Part shown: positions 7,249-14,735 of the stretch, one piece after another
Numbering within the stretch: position 1 is the stretch's first letter
How the letters are laid out: every line of letters begins with the position of its first letter
NCBI GenBank assembly: GCA_021443405.1
Contig: JABUUA010000007.1
Coordinates: forward strand, 8,803 to 30,238
Direction of reading: 5' to 3'
DNA: 21,436 nucleotides
Source of the DNA: Bacteroidaceae bacterium
GTDB lineage: Bacteria > Bacteroidota > Bacteroidia > Bacteroidales > Bacteroidaceae
Notes under the pieces: generated by a model
Told to the model about the DNA's origin: nothing
Seen by the model: the letters and a program-made list of their open reading frames with translations, nothing else
Databases searched by the model: none
Position numbers and translations under genes: made by a program

Positions 7249-8063
7249 TGGCTACCGAGGCGAAGATAAGCACCATCGATATAGAAGCTATCCTACGAAG
7301 CCGCATGGGTAGCAAAGCACGCTACGTTCCGGGCTTCGTCTTCTCGTGGTTGAAGCGTTTCATTCACCAAGATTTCATCAACACATACCTCCAGCGTGGC
7401 GACGAAGGCGTGGACTTCTGTCGGGGCGCACTGGACTATCTGGGTGTGACCGTGAGCGTGGAAGGCGCTGAGAATCTGCCTGCCGACGGTCGCTTCTATA
7501 CGTTCGTGAGCAACCATCCTTTGGGTGCCATCGACGGTCTGACCTTGGGCGCTGTCATCGGCGGCCACTACGACGGTCGTGTGCGCTACCTTGTCAACGA
7601 CCTGCTCATGAACCTCCAGGGGCTGGCTCCCTTGTGCGTGCCTGTCAACAAACTGGGCTCGCAAGGGCGCAACTTCTCGGAACTGGTGGAGAACGCCTTT
7701 ACGGGTGAGCATCATGTCATCATGTTTCCGGCCGGGATATGCAGTCGTAAGACCGACGGCGTCATTCGCGACCTGCCGTGGCAGAAGGCTTTCGTCACGC
7801 GCAGTGTCCGCCATCAGCGTGACGTTGTGCCCGTCCACTTCATCGCGCACAACAGCGACCGCTTCTACAATGTGGCCAACTGGTGCAAGCGTCTCCACCT
7901 CCCCAACTTCGCCATGGCCTTGCTGCCCGACGAGATGTACCGCTCGCGCGGCCAGCATTACCGCGTGGTCATCGGCAAGCCCATTGCCTACCAGACGTTC
8001 GACAAGAGCAAGACGCCGATGGAATGGGCACAATATGTGAAAGAGCAAACCTATACCTTATAA
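7248..8063 (+). CDS. glsA: GlsA-like lysolipid O-acyltransferase (PlsC fold) for glycine lipid synthesis
   Basis: The 271-aa protein has the PlsC acyltransferase motifs: SNHPLGAIDG holds His90 and Asp96, MFPAGICSRK (from Met159) is the block III equivalent, and VPVHFIAHNSDRFYNVANW is the block IV region. In Bacteroides thetaiotaomicron, glycine lipids are made by GlsB, which N-acylates glycine, and GlsA, which adds the second acyl chain; this gene with its downstream partner fits that pair. The spacing between His and Asp is five residues here instead of the textbook HX4D; I believe this variant is normal in the Bacteroidetes subfamily but cannot check. It lacks obvious membrane helices and probably acts at the inner face of the inner membrane. 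Start and upstream stop overlap by one base. Confidence 0.8.
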   Translation: MATEAKISTIDIEAILRSRMGSKARYVPGFVFSWLKRFIHQDFINTYLQRGDEGVDFCRGALDYLGVTVSVEGAENLPADGRFYTFVSNHPLGAIDGLTLGAVIGGHYDGRVRYLVNDLLMNLQGLAPLCVPVNKLGSQGRNFSELVENAFTGEHHVIMFPAGICSRKTDGVIRDLPWQKAFVTRSVRHQRDVVPVHFIAHNSDRFYNVANWCKRLHLPNFAMALLPDEMYRSRGQHYRVVIGKPIAYQTFDKSKTPMEWAQYVKEQTYTL

Positions 8064-8080
8064 TATTACATCGCACCAGG

Positions 8081-9016
8081 ATGGAACCCATCATTGCCCC
8101 AGTCCCTCGGGATGTGCTGAAAAGCGAACTCACCGACGAGCGTCTGCTCCGCAGCACCAATAAAGCCGACAACCTTGTCTACCTGTTCCGGGCCGACGAA
8201 GCTCCTAACCTGATGCGTGAGGTGGGCCGTCTGCGCGAGATTGCTTTCCGCACGTCGGGCGGTGGTACCGGGCTCGACTGCGATGTGGACGAGTTCGACC
8301 TTGGCGACCATGCCTATACGCAACTCATCGTATGGGACCCCGAGCAGGAGGTGATAGCCGGCGGCTATCGCTACATCCTCGGCGAGGACTGCGCCTTCAA
8401 CGCCAGTGGGCAGCCCCATCTGGCCACGAGTCACATGTTCCACTTCAGCGACGAGTTCCTCGGCGACTACCTTCCCCACACCATCGAACTGGGCCGCTCG
8501 TTCGTGAGCCGCGACTACATCAGCAAGGCTTCGGGGCGCAAGGGCATCTTTGCGCTCGACAATCTGTGGGACGGTCTCGGCGCCTTGGCGGTGGAAAACC
8601 CCGGTTACCGTTACTTCTTTGGCAAGTTCACCATGTATCCCAGCTTCGACCGTCTGTCGCGCGACCTGATACTGTATTTCCTGCGCAAGCACTTCGGCGG
8701 TTCCGAGCACCTGATAGCACCCTTCCGGCCACTGCCGCTCGAAACCCCCGTCGAGCAGTTGGCGCCCGTGTTTACTGCCGATGACTTCAAGTCCGACTAC
8801 CGCAACCTCAACCGCGAGGTGCGCCTCCGCGGGGTGAACATACCGCCGTTGGTCAACGCATACATGGGCCTGAGTCCCACCATGAAGTTCTTTGGAACGG
8901 CCATCAACGACGAGTTCGGCGACGTTGAAGAGTCGGGCATCCTCATCGATTTCGAAGATATACTGCCCGAGAAGCGCGAGCGCCACATCGAGAGTTACCT
9001 GCCCAAGCAACAGTGA
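8081..9016 (+). CDS. glsB: GlsB-like N-acyltransferase (GNAT-type, OlsB/hemolysin family)
   Basis: The 311-aa protein resembles OlsB-like N-acyltransferases, often annotated as hemolysin or GNAT-family proteins. Landmarks are MREVGRLREIAFRTSGGGTG (47-66), an acidic DCDVDEFDLGDHAYTQLIVWD block, the central HTIELGRSFVSRDY, and the C-terminal half ending in DFEDILPEKRE. In the glycine lipid pathway GlsB transfers a 3-hydroxyacyl chain from acyl carrier protein to the amino group of glycine, and GlsA then acylates the hydroxyl. The ATG at 8081 lies 17 bp after glsA; the open frame upstream of it runs inside glsA and is not plausible. The family match is strong; the glycine specificity is inferred from phylum and gene order, and ornithine is the main alternative. 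Confidence 0.8.
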   Translation: MEPIIAPVPRDVLKSELTDERLLRSTNKADNLVYLFRADEAPNLMREVGRLREIAFRTSGGGTGLDCDVDEFDLGDHAYTQLIVWDPEQEVIAGGYRYILGEDCAFNASGQPHLATSHMFHFSDEFLGDYLPHTIELGRSFVSRDYISKASGRKGIFALDNLWDGLGALAVENPGYRYFFGKFTMYPSFDRLSRDLILYFLRKHFGGSEHLIAPFRPLPLETPVEQLAPVFTADDFKSDYRNLNREVRLRGVNIPPLVNAYMGLSPTMKFFGTAINDEFGDVEESGILIDFEDILPEKRERHIESYLPKQQ

Positions 9017-9276
9017 CGACGCGGCTGTTGCCTCCTTTTTTGTTAGGAGGCCGCCAACTCTTTGCCGAGGTCTTTCTGTCTCCTCGTGCAGCAGTCTGGA
9101 AATGGACATTTAGAGGGAGTCCTTCGTTTTCTTAGAAAAAAATATTTTTTTACTGGGTGACTGAGCACTTTTTCTTAGAAAAAAGTTTCTATTTCCTTAG
9201 GTGACGCAATCGGCCTCTCTGGGTAACCTTTTTTGTGCTTCGTTTTGACGCACCAAAAGCAACAGGGAAAACTTCG
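9017..9276. other. Intergenic region after glsB
   Basis: No gene is supported. A 6-bp hairpin (GCCTCC 9030-9035, GGAGGC 9046-9051) follows glsB but lacks a trailing T-run, so it is a weak terminator at best. The rest holds the tandem duplication at 9127-9205 and AT-rich sequence leading to the next promoter. Confidence 0.5.
9127..9205. repeat. Imperfect 43-bp tandem duplication
   Basis: A perfect 15-bp block TTTTCTTAGAAAAAA occurs at 9127-9141 and 9170-9184. Each copy is followed, after a diverged AT-rich stretch, by GGTGAC (9156-9161 and 9200-9205). The 15-mer is nearly palindromic (TTTTCT-T-AGAAAA). The duplication ends about 70 bp upstream of the promoter of the lipoprotein gene, so it could be a regulator-binding region or an old duplication. 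Confidence 0.65.
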
Positions 9277-9308
9277 TTTGGATATGTAAACGAAAGTTTG
9301 TATCTTTG
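9277..9308 (+). promoter_or_regulatory. Complete promoter of the lipoprotein gene
   Basis: TTTG at 9277-9280, a 20-bp spacer and TATCTTTG at 9301-9308 match the Bacteroidetes consensus. The leader to the start codon is long for this window, about 100 nt and GC-rich, and contains a possible 33-codon frame. Confidence 0.8.
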
Positions 9309-9413
9309 CCTGTGACGGAGCATGCAAGCGGTGAAGCGTGCCGAGGGTCGCGCTTGTGAGCGGACCTGCGAACGGCTGGTCGTTGCTTGTTCCCGTGAAC
9401 TTTTAAAGGTAAG

Positions 9414-10277
9414 ATGGCGATGAAAGTATCTTTTCTCCCTATGGCCACGGTCGGTTTTGCCGTGGGTGTTTTGTCCGCTTGTGCGGGTAGTTCGAAAGAA
9501 ACGATTGGCACGTCGGCGTCACAAGACGCGGTGACGTTGTCCGGTTTCCTTATTACAGCCGACCTGCTTCCTGCCGACACCCCCGACGGCGACGGACTCT
9601 GCGCGGGTAAAGTGTGCGTCTTGGAGGACGATTCTGCCCATTGCTACCGCTTCGAACAGCCCGATGTATCCGAAACACTCGTGCTCGAGGGCGACCGTGT
9701 GGCCTATTATCGGCCCGCGCAGGACGAGGTGCCTCCGCAGTATGTCTCCATGAGCACCTTCGAGCAGGCAAGCCATAAGGTCACGGTCACCACCTCAGCC
9801 CCAGCCTTTATGACGGCGGGAACCACCTACACCTACAAGGCAGTGAAGCCGCGTCCTTACGTCTGTTCCAAGGTGACGGTCAAGCCCATCCAGTTAAGCG
9901 ACTCCGCGCTCGTGCTGAATACCTATGGGTACGACCGCGAGCAAGGCGCGTTCGTGCAGACGGAGAGCACACCGATGACGGGTCGTACCGTGTACGAACT
10001 CACCGCTTTTTATGAGCAGCTGACCTTGACGACCTATTTCTGCAACAATGTGGAACTGGATGCCGACCTCCCCGAAACAGGGGAAAATGCCGATGAAATG
10101 AGGGAAAATTTACATATCGATGCAACTGGCCGATGCTTCTCACGCAGTAGCGACGGTATGCTCACGCCCCTCCATGCCTTGAAGCGGCCCGACGATCTGC
10201 CCAACTTCGCCCTCTACGGGTGGATAGGCGACCGCCAGTTTGTGCTCAATGCCTCGTTGTACGAATTAGAGAAGTAA
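9414..10277 (+). CDS. Lipoprotein of unknown function
   Basis: The 287-aa protein has a lipoprotein signal peptide with lipobox LSAC and lipidation at Cys23, so it should be anchored to the inner or outer membrane. I recognise no domain. The mature part is mostly beta-type; it repeats the theme 'phrase plus metabolic value' (SGFLITADLL..., KPRPYVCSKVTVKPIQLSD) and ends in a compact C-terminal part (PNFALYGWIGDRQFVLNASLYELEK). Two starts are possible: 9414 (MAMKVSF) and 9420 (MKVSF). The AAAGG at 9405-9409 fits the first by distance; the second gives the more usual MK- start. It is a single-gene unit with its own promoter, convergent with dgt. Function unknown. Confidence 0.72.
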   Translation: MAMKVSFLPMATVGFAVGVLSACAGSSKETIGTSASQDAVTLSGFLITADLLPADTPDGDGLCAGKVCVLEDDSAHCYRFEQPDVSETLVLEGDRVAYYRPAQDEVPPQYVSMSTFEQASHKVTVTTSAPAFMTAGTTYTYKAVKPRPYVCSKVTVKPIQLSDSALVLNTYGYDREQGAFVQTESTPMTGRTVYELTAFYEQLTLTTYFCNNVELDADLPETGENADEMRENLHIDATGRCFSRSSDGMLTPLHALKRPDDLPNFALYGWIGDRQFVLNASLYELEK

Positions 10278-10281
10278 GTAA

Positions 10282-10295
10282 GACTGAAATCAGTC
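10282..10295. repeat. Short inverted repeat after the lipoprotein gene
   Basis: GACTGA-AA-TCAGTC forms a 6-bp inverted repeat just after the stop codon. There is no T-run and the 2-nt loop is too small for a stable hairpin, so it is more likely a protein site or chance than a terminator. Confidence 0.3.
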
Positions 10296-10371
10296 ATTAG
10301 GACGTGTGGCCGCAGACAATAGGACGTATGAGGCAACACAATAGGACGTTTGGTCAAAGACAATAGGACGT
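10295..10371. repeat. Four in-phase 22-bp repeat units with core CAATAGGACGT
   Basis: The 11-bp core occurs at 10295-10305 (CATTAGGACGT), 10317-10327, 10339-10349 and 10361-10371 (all CAATAGGACGT), with an exact 22-bp period. The 11 bp between cores vary. The third copy reads GGACGTTTGGTC, close to GGTCGTGTCGGTC in the repeat at 2077-2142. It lies between the convergent ends of the lipoprotein gene and dgt. There are no cas genes and the units are far too short for a CRISPR. Confidence 0.8.
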
Positions 10372-10455
10372 TTCATCCACCATTTCTGCAGCTCGACAAA
10401 CCAACACCTCAACCATCAGCCATTCCACCCACGTCGTTCTAATGGCCGATGCGGG

Positions 10456-11808
10456 TTACACCACCGGCAACGACATGCCGTTCAGCTTGCGATATACGTC
10501 CAGCGCATACACGTCGGTCATACCCGAGATGTAGTCGAGCACGGCCATGATGCGCTCGTACAAGGTGGGCGCGAGGATGTCGTACTGCGAGCTGACGCGG
10601 TTCAGCAGTATTTTACTATATGCCTTGTCGCTGTGCGTTACCGCATCCACCATCACGTCAAGCAGTTGCGTCATGACCTTGTAGCCTGCGATTTCTATGT
10701 CCACCACCGTACGCGCGTGGTAAATGTTGCCGTAAGCCAGTTTCTCGCATGCCTTGTAGGCGTCGTGCTGCACCGGATGGATGTGGTCGATGAGACAGCC
10801 TTCAAACGTTCCCGACAGTATTTTGTCCTCGTTCTCCACGAACACGCGCACGCACTCCTGTTCCAGTCGGCCAATCACCACAGAGCGAAGATACACCACT
10901 TGTTCGTTCACGTCGTCCAGTTCCTGCATGCGTTCGCACAGTCTGGCTTGTTCGTCGGCCGGGAAAAACGCTAACAGCGCCTGCTTGGTCTCGTCGGAAG
11001 TCAGTATCTTCAGTTTGTGGGCGTCCTCGATATCCATGATTTCGTAGCAGATATCGTCGGCCGCTTCCACGAGATACACGAGCGGATAGCGTACAAATCG
11101 CAGTGTGTCGGCGGGGCTGTCAAGACGAATTATACCCAATTCATCGGCGATTTTCTTATAGTCCTCTGCCTCGGACTGGAAGAAGCCGAACTTACGTTTC
11201 TGGCCGGCGAGGTCGCTGGAGAAGGGATATTTCACGATGCTGGCCAGCGTGCTGTACGTCATCACAAAGCCGCCCTTGCGGCGTCCCTTGAAGTGATGGG
11301 TGAGCAGACGGAAGGCATTGGCGTTACCCTCAAAGTGAATCAAGTCCTGCCACTGCTTGGCGCTAAGTCCGTCGCCCGTTTCCTTGCAGGTGTAGGTCTC
11401 GAGCCATTGGCCGTTGCCCTCGCTGAAATACGTGCCGATGGCGCGTTCTCCGCTGTGCCCGAAGGGCGGGTTGCCCAAGTCGTGGGCAAGGCAGGCGGCC
11501 GACACGATGCTGCCCAACTCCGTCAGGTGCGTGGCGTAGAGCTCGGGGTGGCGCTCCAGCAGCAGTCGGCTGACGTCGTTACCCAGCGAACGTCCCACGC
11601 TGCTCACCTCCAGAGAGTGGGTCAGACGGTTGTGGACGAACACGCTTCCCGGCAGCGGGAACACTTGCGTTTTGTTCTGTAAGCGGCGAAACGGTGCCGA
11701 GAAGATAAGGCGGTCGAAGTCGCGCTGAAACTCAGAGCGGTCGTCTTTGCGGGTGGGGGCGCCTTCTTGCCCCAGACGCTTGTTCGATAAGAGCTGTTCC
11801 CAATTCAT
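10456..11808 (-). CDS. dgt: Deoxyguanosinetriphosphate triphosphohydrolase (dGTPase), HD superfamily
   Basis: The 450-aa protein hydrolyses dGTP to deoxyguanosine and tripolyphosphate and so trims the dNTP pool. HD-domain residues are visible: His64 in NRLTHSLEV, and His109-Asp110 in CLAHDLGNPPFGHSGE. Further on, EAADDICYEIMDIEDA carries the later metal-site Asp. The size and the N-terminus MNWEQLLSNKRLG agree with Bacteroidetes dGTPases. The frame is open far upstream to 12321, but that would cover dut; the ATG at 11808 follows a promoter box by only 4 bp, so the mRNA appears leaderless or nearly so. It diverges from dut, another dNTP-pool enzyme. Some relatives prefer other dNTPs, so the exact substrate is an inference. 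Confidence 0.93.
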   Translation of the reverse strand: MNWEQLLSNKRLGQEGAPTRKDDRSEFQRDFDRLIFSAPFRRLQNKTQVFPLPGSVFVHNRLTHSLEVSSVGRSLGNDVSRLLLERHPELYATHLTELGSIVSAACLAHDLGNPPFGHSGERAIGTYFSEGNGQWLETYTCKETGDGLSAKQWQDLIHFEGNANAFRLLTHHFKGRRKGGFVMTYSTLASIVKYPFSSDLAGQKRKFGFFQSEAEDYKKIADELGIIRLDSPADTLRFVRYPLVYLVEAADDICYEIMDIEDAHKLKILTSDETKQALLAFFPADEQARLCERMQELDDVNEQVVYLRSVVIGRLEQECVRVFVENEDKILSGTFEGCLIDHIHPVQHDAYKACEKLAYGNIYHARTVVDIEIAGYKVMTQLLDVMVDAVTHSDKAYSKILLNRVSSQYDILAPTLYERIMAVLDYISGMTDVYALDVYRKLNGMSLPVV

Positions 11809-11812
11809 ACTG

Positions 11813-11844
11813 CAAAAGTAATTTAAATTCTTTTCTTTTTCAAA
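11813..11844 (-). promoter_or_regulatory. Promoter of dgt, abutting the start codon
   Basis: On the minus strand TTTG (11844-11841), a 20-bp spacer and TACTTTTG (11820-11813) match the full consensus. Only 4 bp separate the -7 box from the ATG at 11808, which predicts a leaderless transcript. Confidence 0.8.
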
Positions 11845-11874
11845 AAAAAACAAGGGAATCTGCGTTTTTATGAG

Positions 11875-11882
11875 TATCTTTG
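11875..11882 (+). promoter_or_regulatory. Promoter -7 box of dut, abutting the start codon
   Basis: TATCTTTG is a full -7 match and ends 4 bp before the dut ATG at 11887. No clear TTTG lies at -33. The position predicts a leaderless transcript, mirroring dgt on the other strand. Confidence 0.7.
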
Positions 11883-11886
11883 TAGC

Positions 11887-12333
11887 ATGAAAGACAACAA
11901 CGTACAGCTGCGTGTCATCAATCGCAGCCATCACCCTCTCCCCGCGTATGCCACACCTCAGTCGGCCGGCATGGACTTGCGTGCCAATCTTGCCGAGCCC
12001 ATCACCCTGCAACCCTTGCAGCGCTGCCTGGTGCCCACGGGCTTGTTCATGGCACTGCCCGCTGGCTACGAGGCACAAGTGCGCCCCCGCAGCGGACTCG
12101 CAATCAAGCATGGCGTCACGGTGCTCAACTCTCCCGGCACGGTGGACGCGGACTATCGCGGCGAGGTGTGCGTGATACTGATTAATCTGGGGCAGGAACC
12201 CTTTGTCATCAACGACGGAGAGCGCATCGCTCAAATGGTGATTGCGCGCCACGAACAGCCCGAAGTCATTGCCGTGACGGAGCTCGACGACACCGAGCGC
12301 GGGGCGGGCGGATTTGGACACACCGGCCGATGA
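11887..12333 (+). CDS. dut: dUTP diphosphatase (dUTPase)
   Basis: The 148-aa enzyme hydrolyses dUTP to dUMP and diphosphate, which keeps uracil out of DNA and supplies dUMP for thymidylate synthesis. All five motifs of the trimeric dUTPase family are present in order: AGMDLRA, RPRSGLA, NSPGTVDADYRGE, GERIAQMV and RGAGGFGHTG. The length is normal. The start at 11887 is fixed by the promoter box just upstream and by the typical N-terminus VQLRVINRS. It heads an operon: its stop overlaps the start of the TPR gene by 4 bp (ATGA), so the genes are probably translationally coupled. Confidence 0.97.
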   Translation: MKDNNVQLRVINRSHHPLPAYATPQSAGMDLRANLAEPITLQPLQRCLVPTGLFMALPAGYEAQVRPRSGLAIKHGVTVLNSPGTVDADYRGEVCVILINLGQEPFVINDGERIAQMVIARHEQPEVIAVTELDDTERGAGGFGHTGR

Positions 12334-14057
12334 AGAGACTGCTCCTGATATTCTATGCTGTGTGGGCCTTGATGCCCGCGGTGGCCCGCCAGAAAAAGTC
12401 TGCCGCCAAGCGCGTGCAACGCATCGAGTTGTCGTCCACCCAGCAGCATCGTCTCGACTATTTCATGCACGAGGCCTCGCGACAGATGGTGTTGCGCAAC
12501 GCCAACGCCGCCTACGCGCTCTACGACTATTGCCTCGGCATCGACCCCACCTGTCCCGAAGCCCTCTATCAAATGTCGGTGCTCGAACGGGTATTAGGGC
12601 GCGATTCCCTGGCGATGGTGCATCTGGAGCAGGCCGTCCGCATCGACGATACCAATGTCTGGTACAAGGAGATGCTGGTGTCGCGCTACATGGACGCAAA
12701 CAAATACGAGAAAGCCATCCCTGTGCTGGAGGACGTGGCGCGGTTGCGACCCAAGGACGTGCAGGTATTGCAGTTGATAGAGGACTATTACAGTCGGACG
12801 GGACAATACAAAAAGGCGCTCGAGGCGCTGGGACGCATCGAACTGCAGGAGGGTCGCGGACTGGAATTGTCAGTGGAAAAAGCCGATTTGCTCGATAAAA
12901 TGGGACAAAAAGACGCTGGCATCAACGAACTGAAGGCCTTGGAACGCGATTTCCCCTTCGACCTGCGCATCCCCATTGTCATGGCCAAAGGCTACTTCGA
13001 ACGCGGCGACACGGCGCAGGCCCTCGCCTGCTATGAGCGCGTTCGTGCGGTGGACCCCACCAACATGCTCTTGCAAGTGGGGATGCTCAACTACTACGAG
13101 AACTGCGGTCGCGACGCCGATGCCGCCCATCTGCGCGACTCCCTGTTCTATGCCAAGGAGACGAGCGAGGAACTGCGCGAGGAACTGACGCGCAAGATGC
13201 TCTACGACCTGCGCGACGATTCCGCCCGCAACGAGAAGGTGCTGTGCGCCCTCGACAGCGTGGTGAAGGTGGCGCCCACGGCCATGAGCCACGCCCTGCG
13301 TGTCAGTTTTCTGGAGTTTATGGAGGCCGGCAGCGATACGTTGGAGACGGCGTGGCGCGAACTGCTGACCCTCGACCCCACGAACACCAAGGTGATGTCG
13401 TCGCTACTTTCGCTCTATTTGTTCAAAGACGCCGACCATCCGAACTTGGAAGGGGCGGAGGAAGTGTGCCGACTGGGCCTCAATTCCTATCCTGAGAACC
13501 TCATCTTCTACCGCTATCTGGCCAGCATCCTCTACCAGCAGAAGCGCGCGACCGACGCTGCCGAGATACTGGAGAGCGGCCTGCGGCAGGTGACGGAGGC
13601 TACCAACCCGGCCGAGGTGTCGGATCTGTATGCTTTGCTCGGCGACTACTATCATGATTTGGACCGCGAGGCCGATGCGTTTGCTGCCTACGACAGTTGC
13701 TTGGTGTATAACGCCGACCACATCTCGTGCCTCAACAATTATGCCTATTACCTCAGCCTGAAGAACGAACAACTGGAGCGTGCCGAGCGTATGTCGTACC
13801 GCACCGTAAAGGCCGAGCCCCTGAACAAGACGTACCTCGACACGTATGCGTGGATACTTTACATGCAAGGCAATTATTCGATGGCTAAGTTCTACATCGA
13901 CCGCACCATATCGCCTTCGGCCGACGACGCCGCTGTGCTGGGGATGGAGGAAGTGAGCAAGGACGTGCTGGAGCACGCTGCCGCCATCTACGAGGCCAAC
14001 GAACTCGGCGAACAGGCCGAGCGATACCGACAATTAGCAAACCAGAAAGAAGAATGA
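12330..14057 (+). CDS. Exported tetratricopeptide-repeat (TPR) protein
   Basis: The 575-aa protein starts with a signal peptide (MKRLLLIFYAVWALMPAVA, about 1-19) and then consists almost wholly of TPR-like helix pairs. Clear units include AAYALYDYCLGIDPTCPEAL, YKKALEALGRI, AQALACYERVRAVDPTN, and near the C-terminus DAFAAYDSCLVYNADHISCL followed by LNNYAYYLSLKNEQLERAE. TPR arrays bind partner proteins, so a scaffold role in the periplasm or on the outer membrane is likely. It overlaps dut upstream and the DUF4292 gene downstream by 4 bp each (ATGA), so it sits in a tightly coupled operon with an outer-membrane lipoprotein and an EnvC-like protein. The specific partner is unknown. Confidence 0.85.
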   Translation: MKRLLLIFYAVWALMPAVARQKKSAAKRVQRIELSSTQQHRLDYFMHEASRQMVLRNANAAYALYDYCLGIDPTCPEALYQMSVLERVLGRDSLAMVHLEQAVRIDDTNVWYKEMLVSRYMDANKYEKAIPVLEDVARLRPKDVQVLQLIEDYYSRTGQYKKALEALGRIELQEGRGLELSVEKADLLDKMGQKDAGINELKALERDFPFDLRIPIVMAKGYFERGDTAQALACYERVRAVDPTNMLLQVGMLNYYENCGRDADAAHLRDSLFYAKETSEELREELTRKMLYDLRDDSARNEKVLCALDSVVKVAPTAMSHALRVSFLEFMEAGSDTLETAWRELLTLDPTNTKVMSSLLSLYLFKDADHPNLEGAEEVCRLGLNSYPENLIFYRYLASILYQQKRATDAAEILESGLRQVTEATNPAEVSDLYALLGDYYHDLDREADAFAAYDSCLVYNADHISCLNNYAYYLSLKNEQLERAERMSYRTVKAEPLNKTYLDTYAWILYMQGNYSMAKFYIDRTISPSADDAAVLGMEEVSKDVLEHAAAIYEANELGEQAERYRQLANQKEE

Positions 14058-14731
14058 AATACGTAGCAACTATCGTGCGATACCTGCCGCTGGTGGCCCT
14101 CGTGGTCTTGATGGCATCGTGCCGTTCCAAGAAAGAAATGGTCACGGACGCGCCCACCGTGGTCACCCCGACCCCGTCCACCAGAACGGAGCGCGGCGTG
14201 GAAGCCATCGCGGGCAAGCTCAACCTGAAGCTGTCGGCTGGGAACAAGAGCGTGAAGGTGGGCGGTTCCTATCGACTGAAACGCGACAAGGTGGTGCAGA
14301 TTAACTTGGTGTACACGGTGCTGTTCCTGCCCGTCAATGTGGGCACACTGGAGCTGACACCCGACTACGTGCTCGTGCTCGACCGCATCAACAAGCGGTA
14401 TTGCCGCGTGAAGTACAGCGACGTGCCCTCGCTGCAGCAGGAAGGCATCACCTTCGACACCCTGCAAAAAGCGTTCTGGGGTGAGAGCGAGGAGCGCACG
14501 AAAGGCGCGTTCCAATACCGATATTCCAACTGGACAGACCTGTCGCACGGGCGTTTCCCCCAGACCATCACCGTGATGCTGAAGTCGGGCCGGGGCAGTT
14601 ACCAGGCTTTGTTCGACATACAAAACATCCGTGAGACCGGCGATTGGGACGAACCGACCGAGGTGCCGGCGGGTTATTCGGCTGTGTCGATGGAGTCGGT
14701 GATGAGTGCCATCATGAGCGTAGCAAAGTAA
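14054..14731 (+). CDS. DUF4292-family lipoprotein (LolB/LppX-like fold)
   Basis: The 225-aa protein has a lipoprotein signal peptide ending VLMASC with lipidation at Cys23. The mature part matches the DUF4292 family of Bacteroidetes: 'GKLNLKLSAGNKSVKVGGSYRLKRDKVVQINL', shown here only as the region around residues 54-85, followed by a long beta-sheet pattern and VMLKSGRGSYQALFDI. The family is thought to share the open-barrel fold of LolB and LppX, which carry lipoproteins or lipids, but no biochemical role is established to my knowledge. It overlaps the TPR gene by 4 bp and lies 4 bp before the EnvC-like gene, so all three are likely made together. Confidence 0.78.
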   Translation: MKYVATIVRYLPLVALVVLMASCRSKKEMVTDAPTVVTPTPSTRTERGVEAIAGKLNLKLSAGNKSVKVGGSYRLKRDKVVQINLVYTVLFLPVNVGTLELTPDYVLVLDRINKRYCRVKYSDVPSLQQEGITFDTLQKAFWGESEERTKGAFQYRYSNWTDLSHGRFPQTITVMLKSGRGSYQALFDIQNIRETGDWDEPTEVPAGYSAVSMESVMSAIMSVAK

Positions 14732-14735
14732 ATCT

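Noticed and set aside
9030..9051. Terminator after glsB
   Set aside because: Only a 6-bp stem, with the T-run in the loop instead of after the stem.
8066..9109. Minus-strand open frame of 347 codons opposite glsB
   Set aside because: Antisense shadow; glsB has clear family motifs, and the opposite frame resembles no protein and has no promoter.
9309..9413. Riboswitch or structured RNA in the lipoprotein leader
   Set aside because: Only 4-5 bp stems could be drawn by eye and no known riboswitch consensus was recognised.
10295..10371. CRISPR-like array
   Set aside because: Core 11 bp and interval 11 bp are far below CRISPR sizes, and no cas genes are present.
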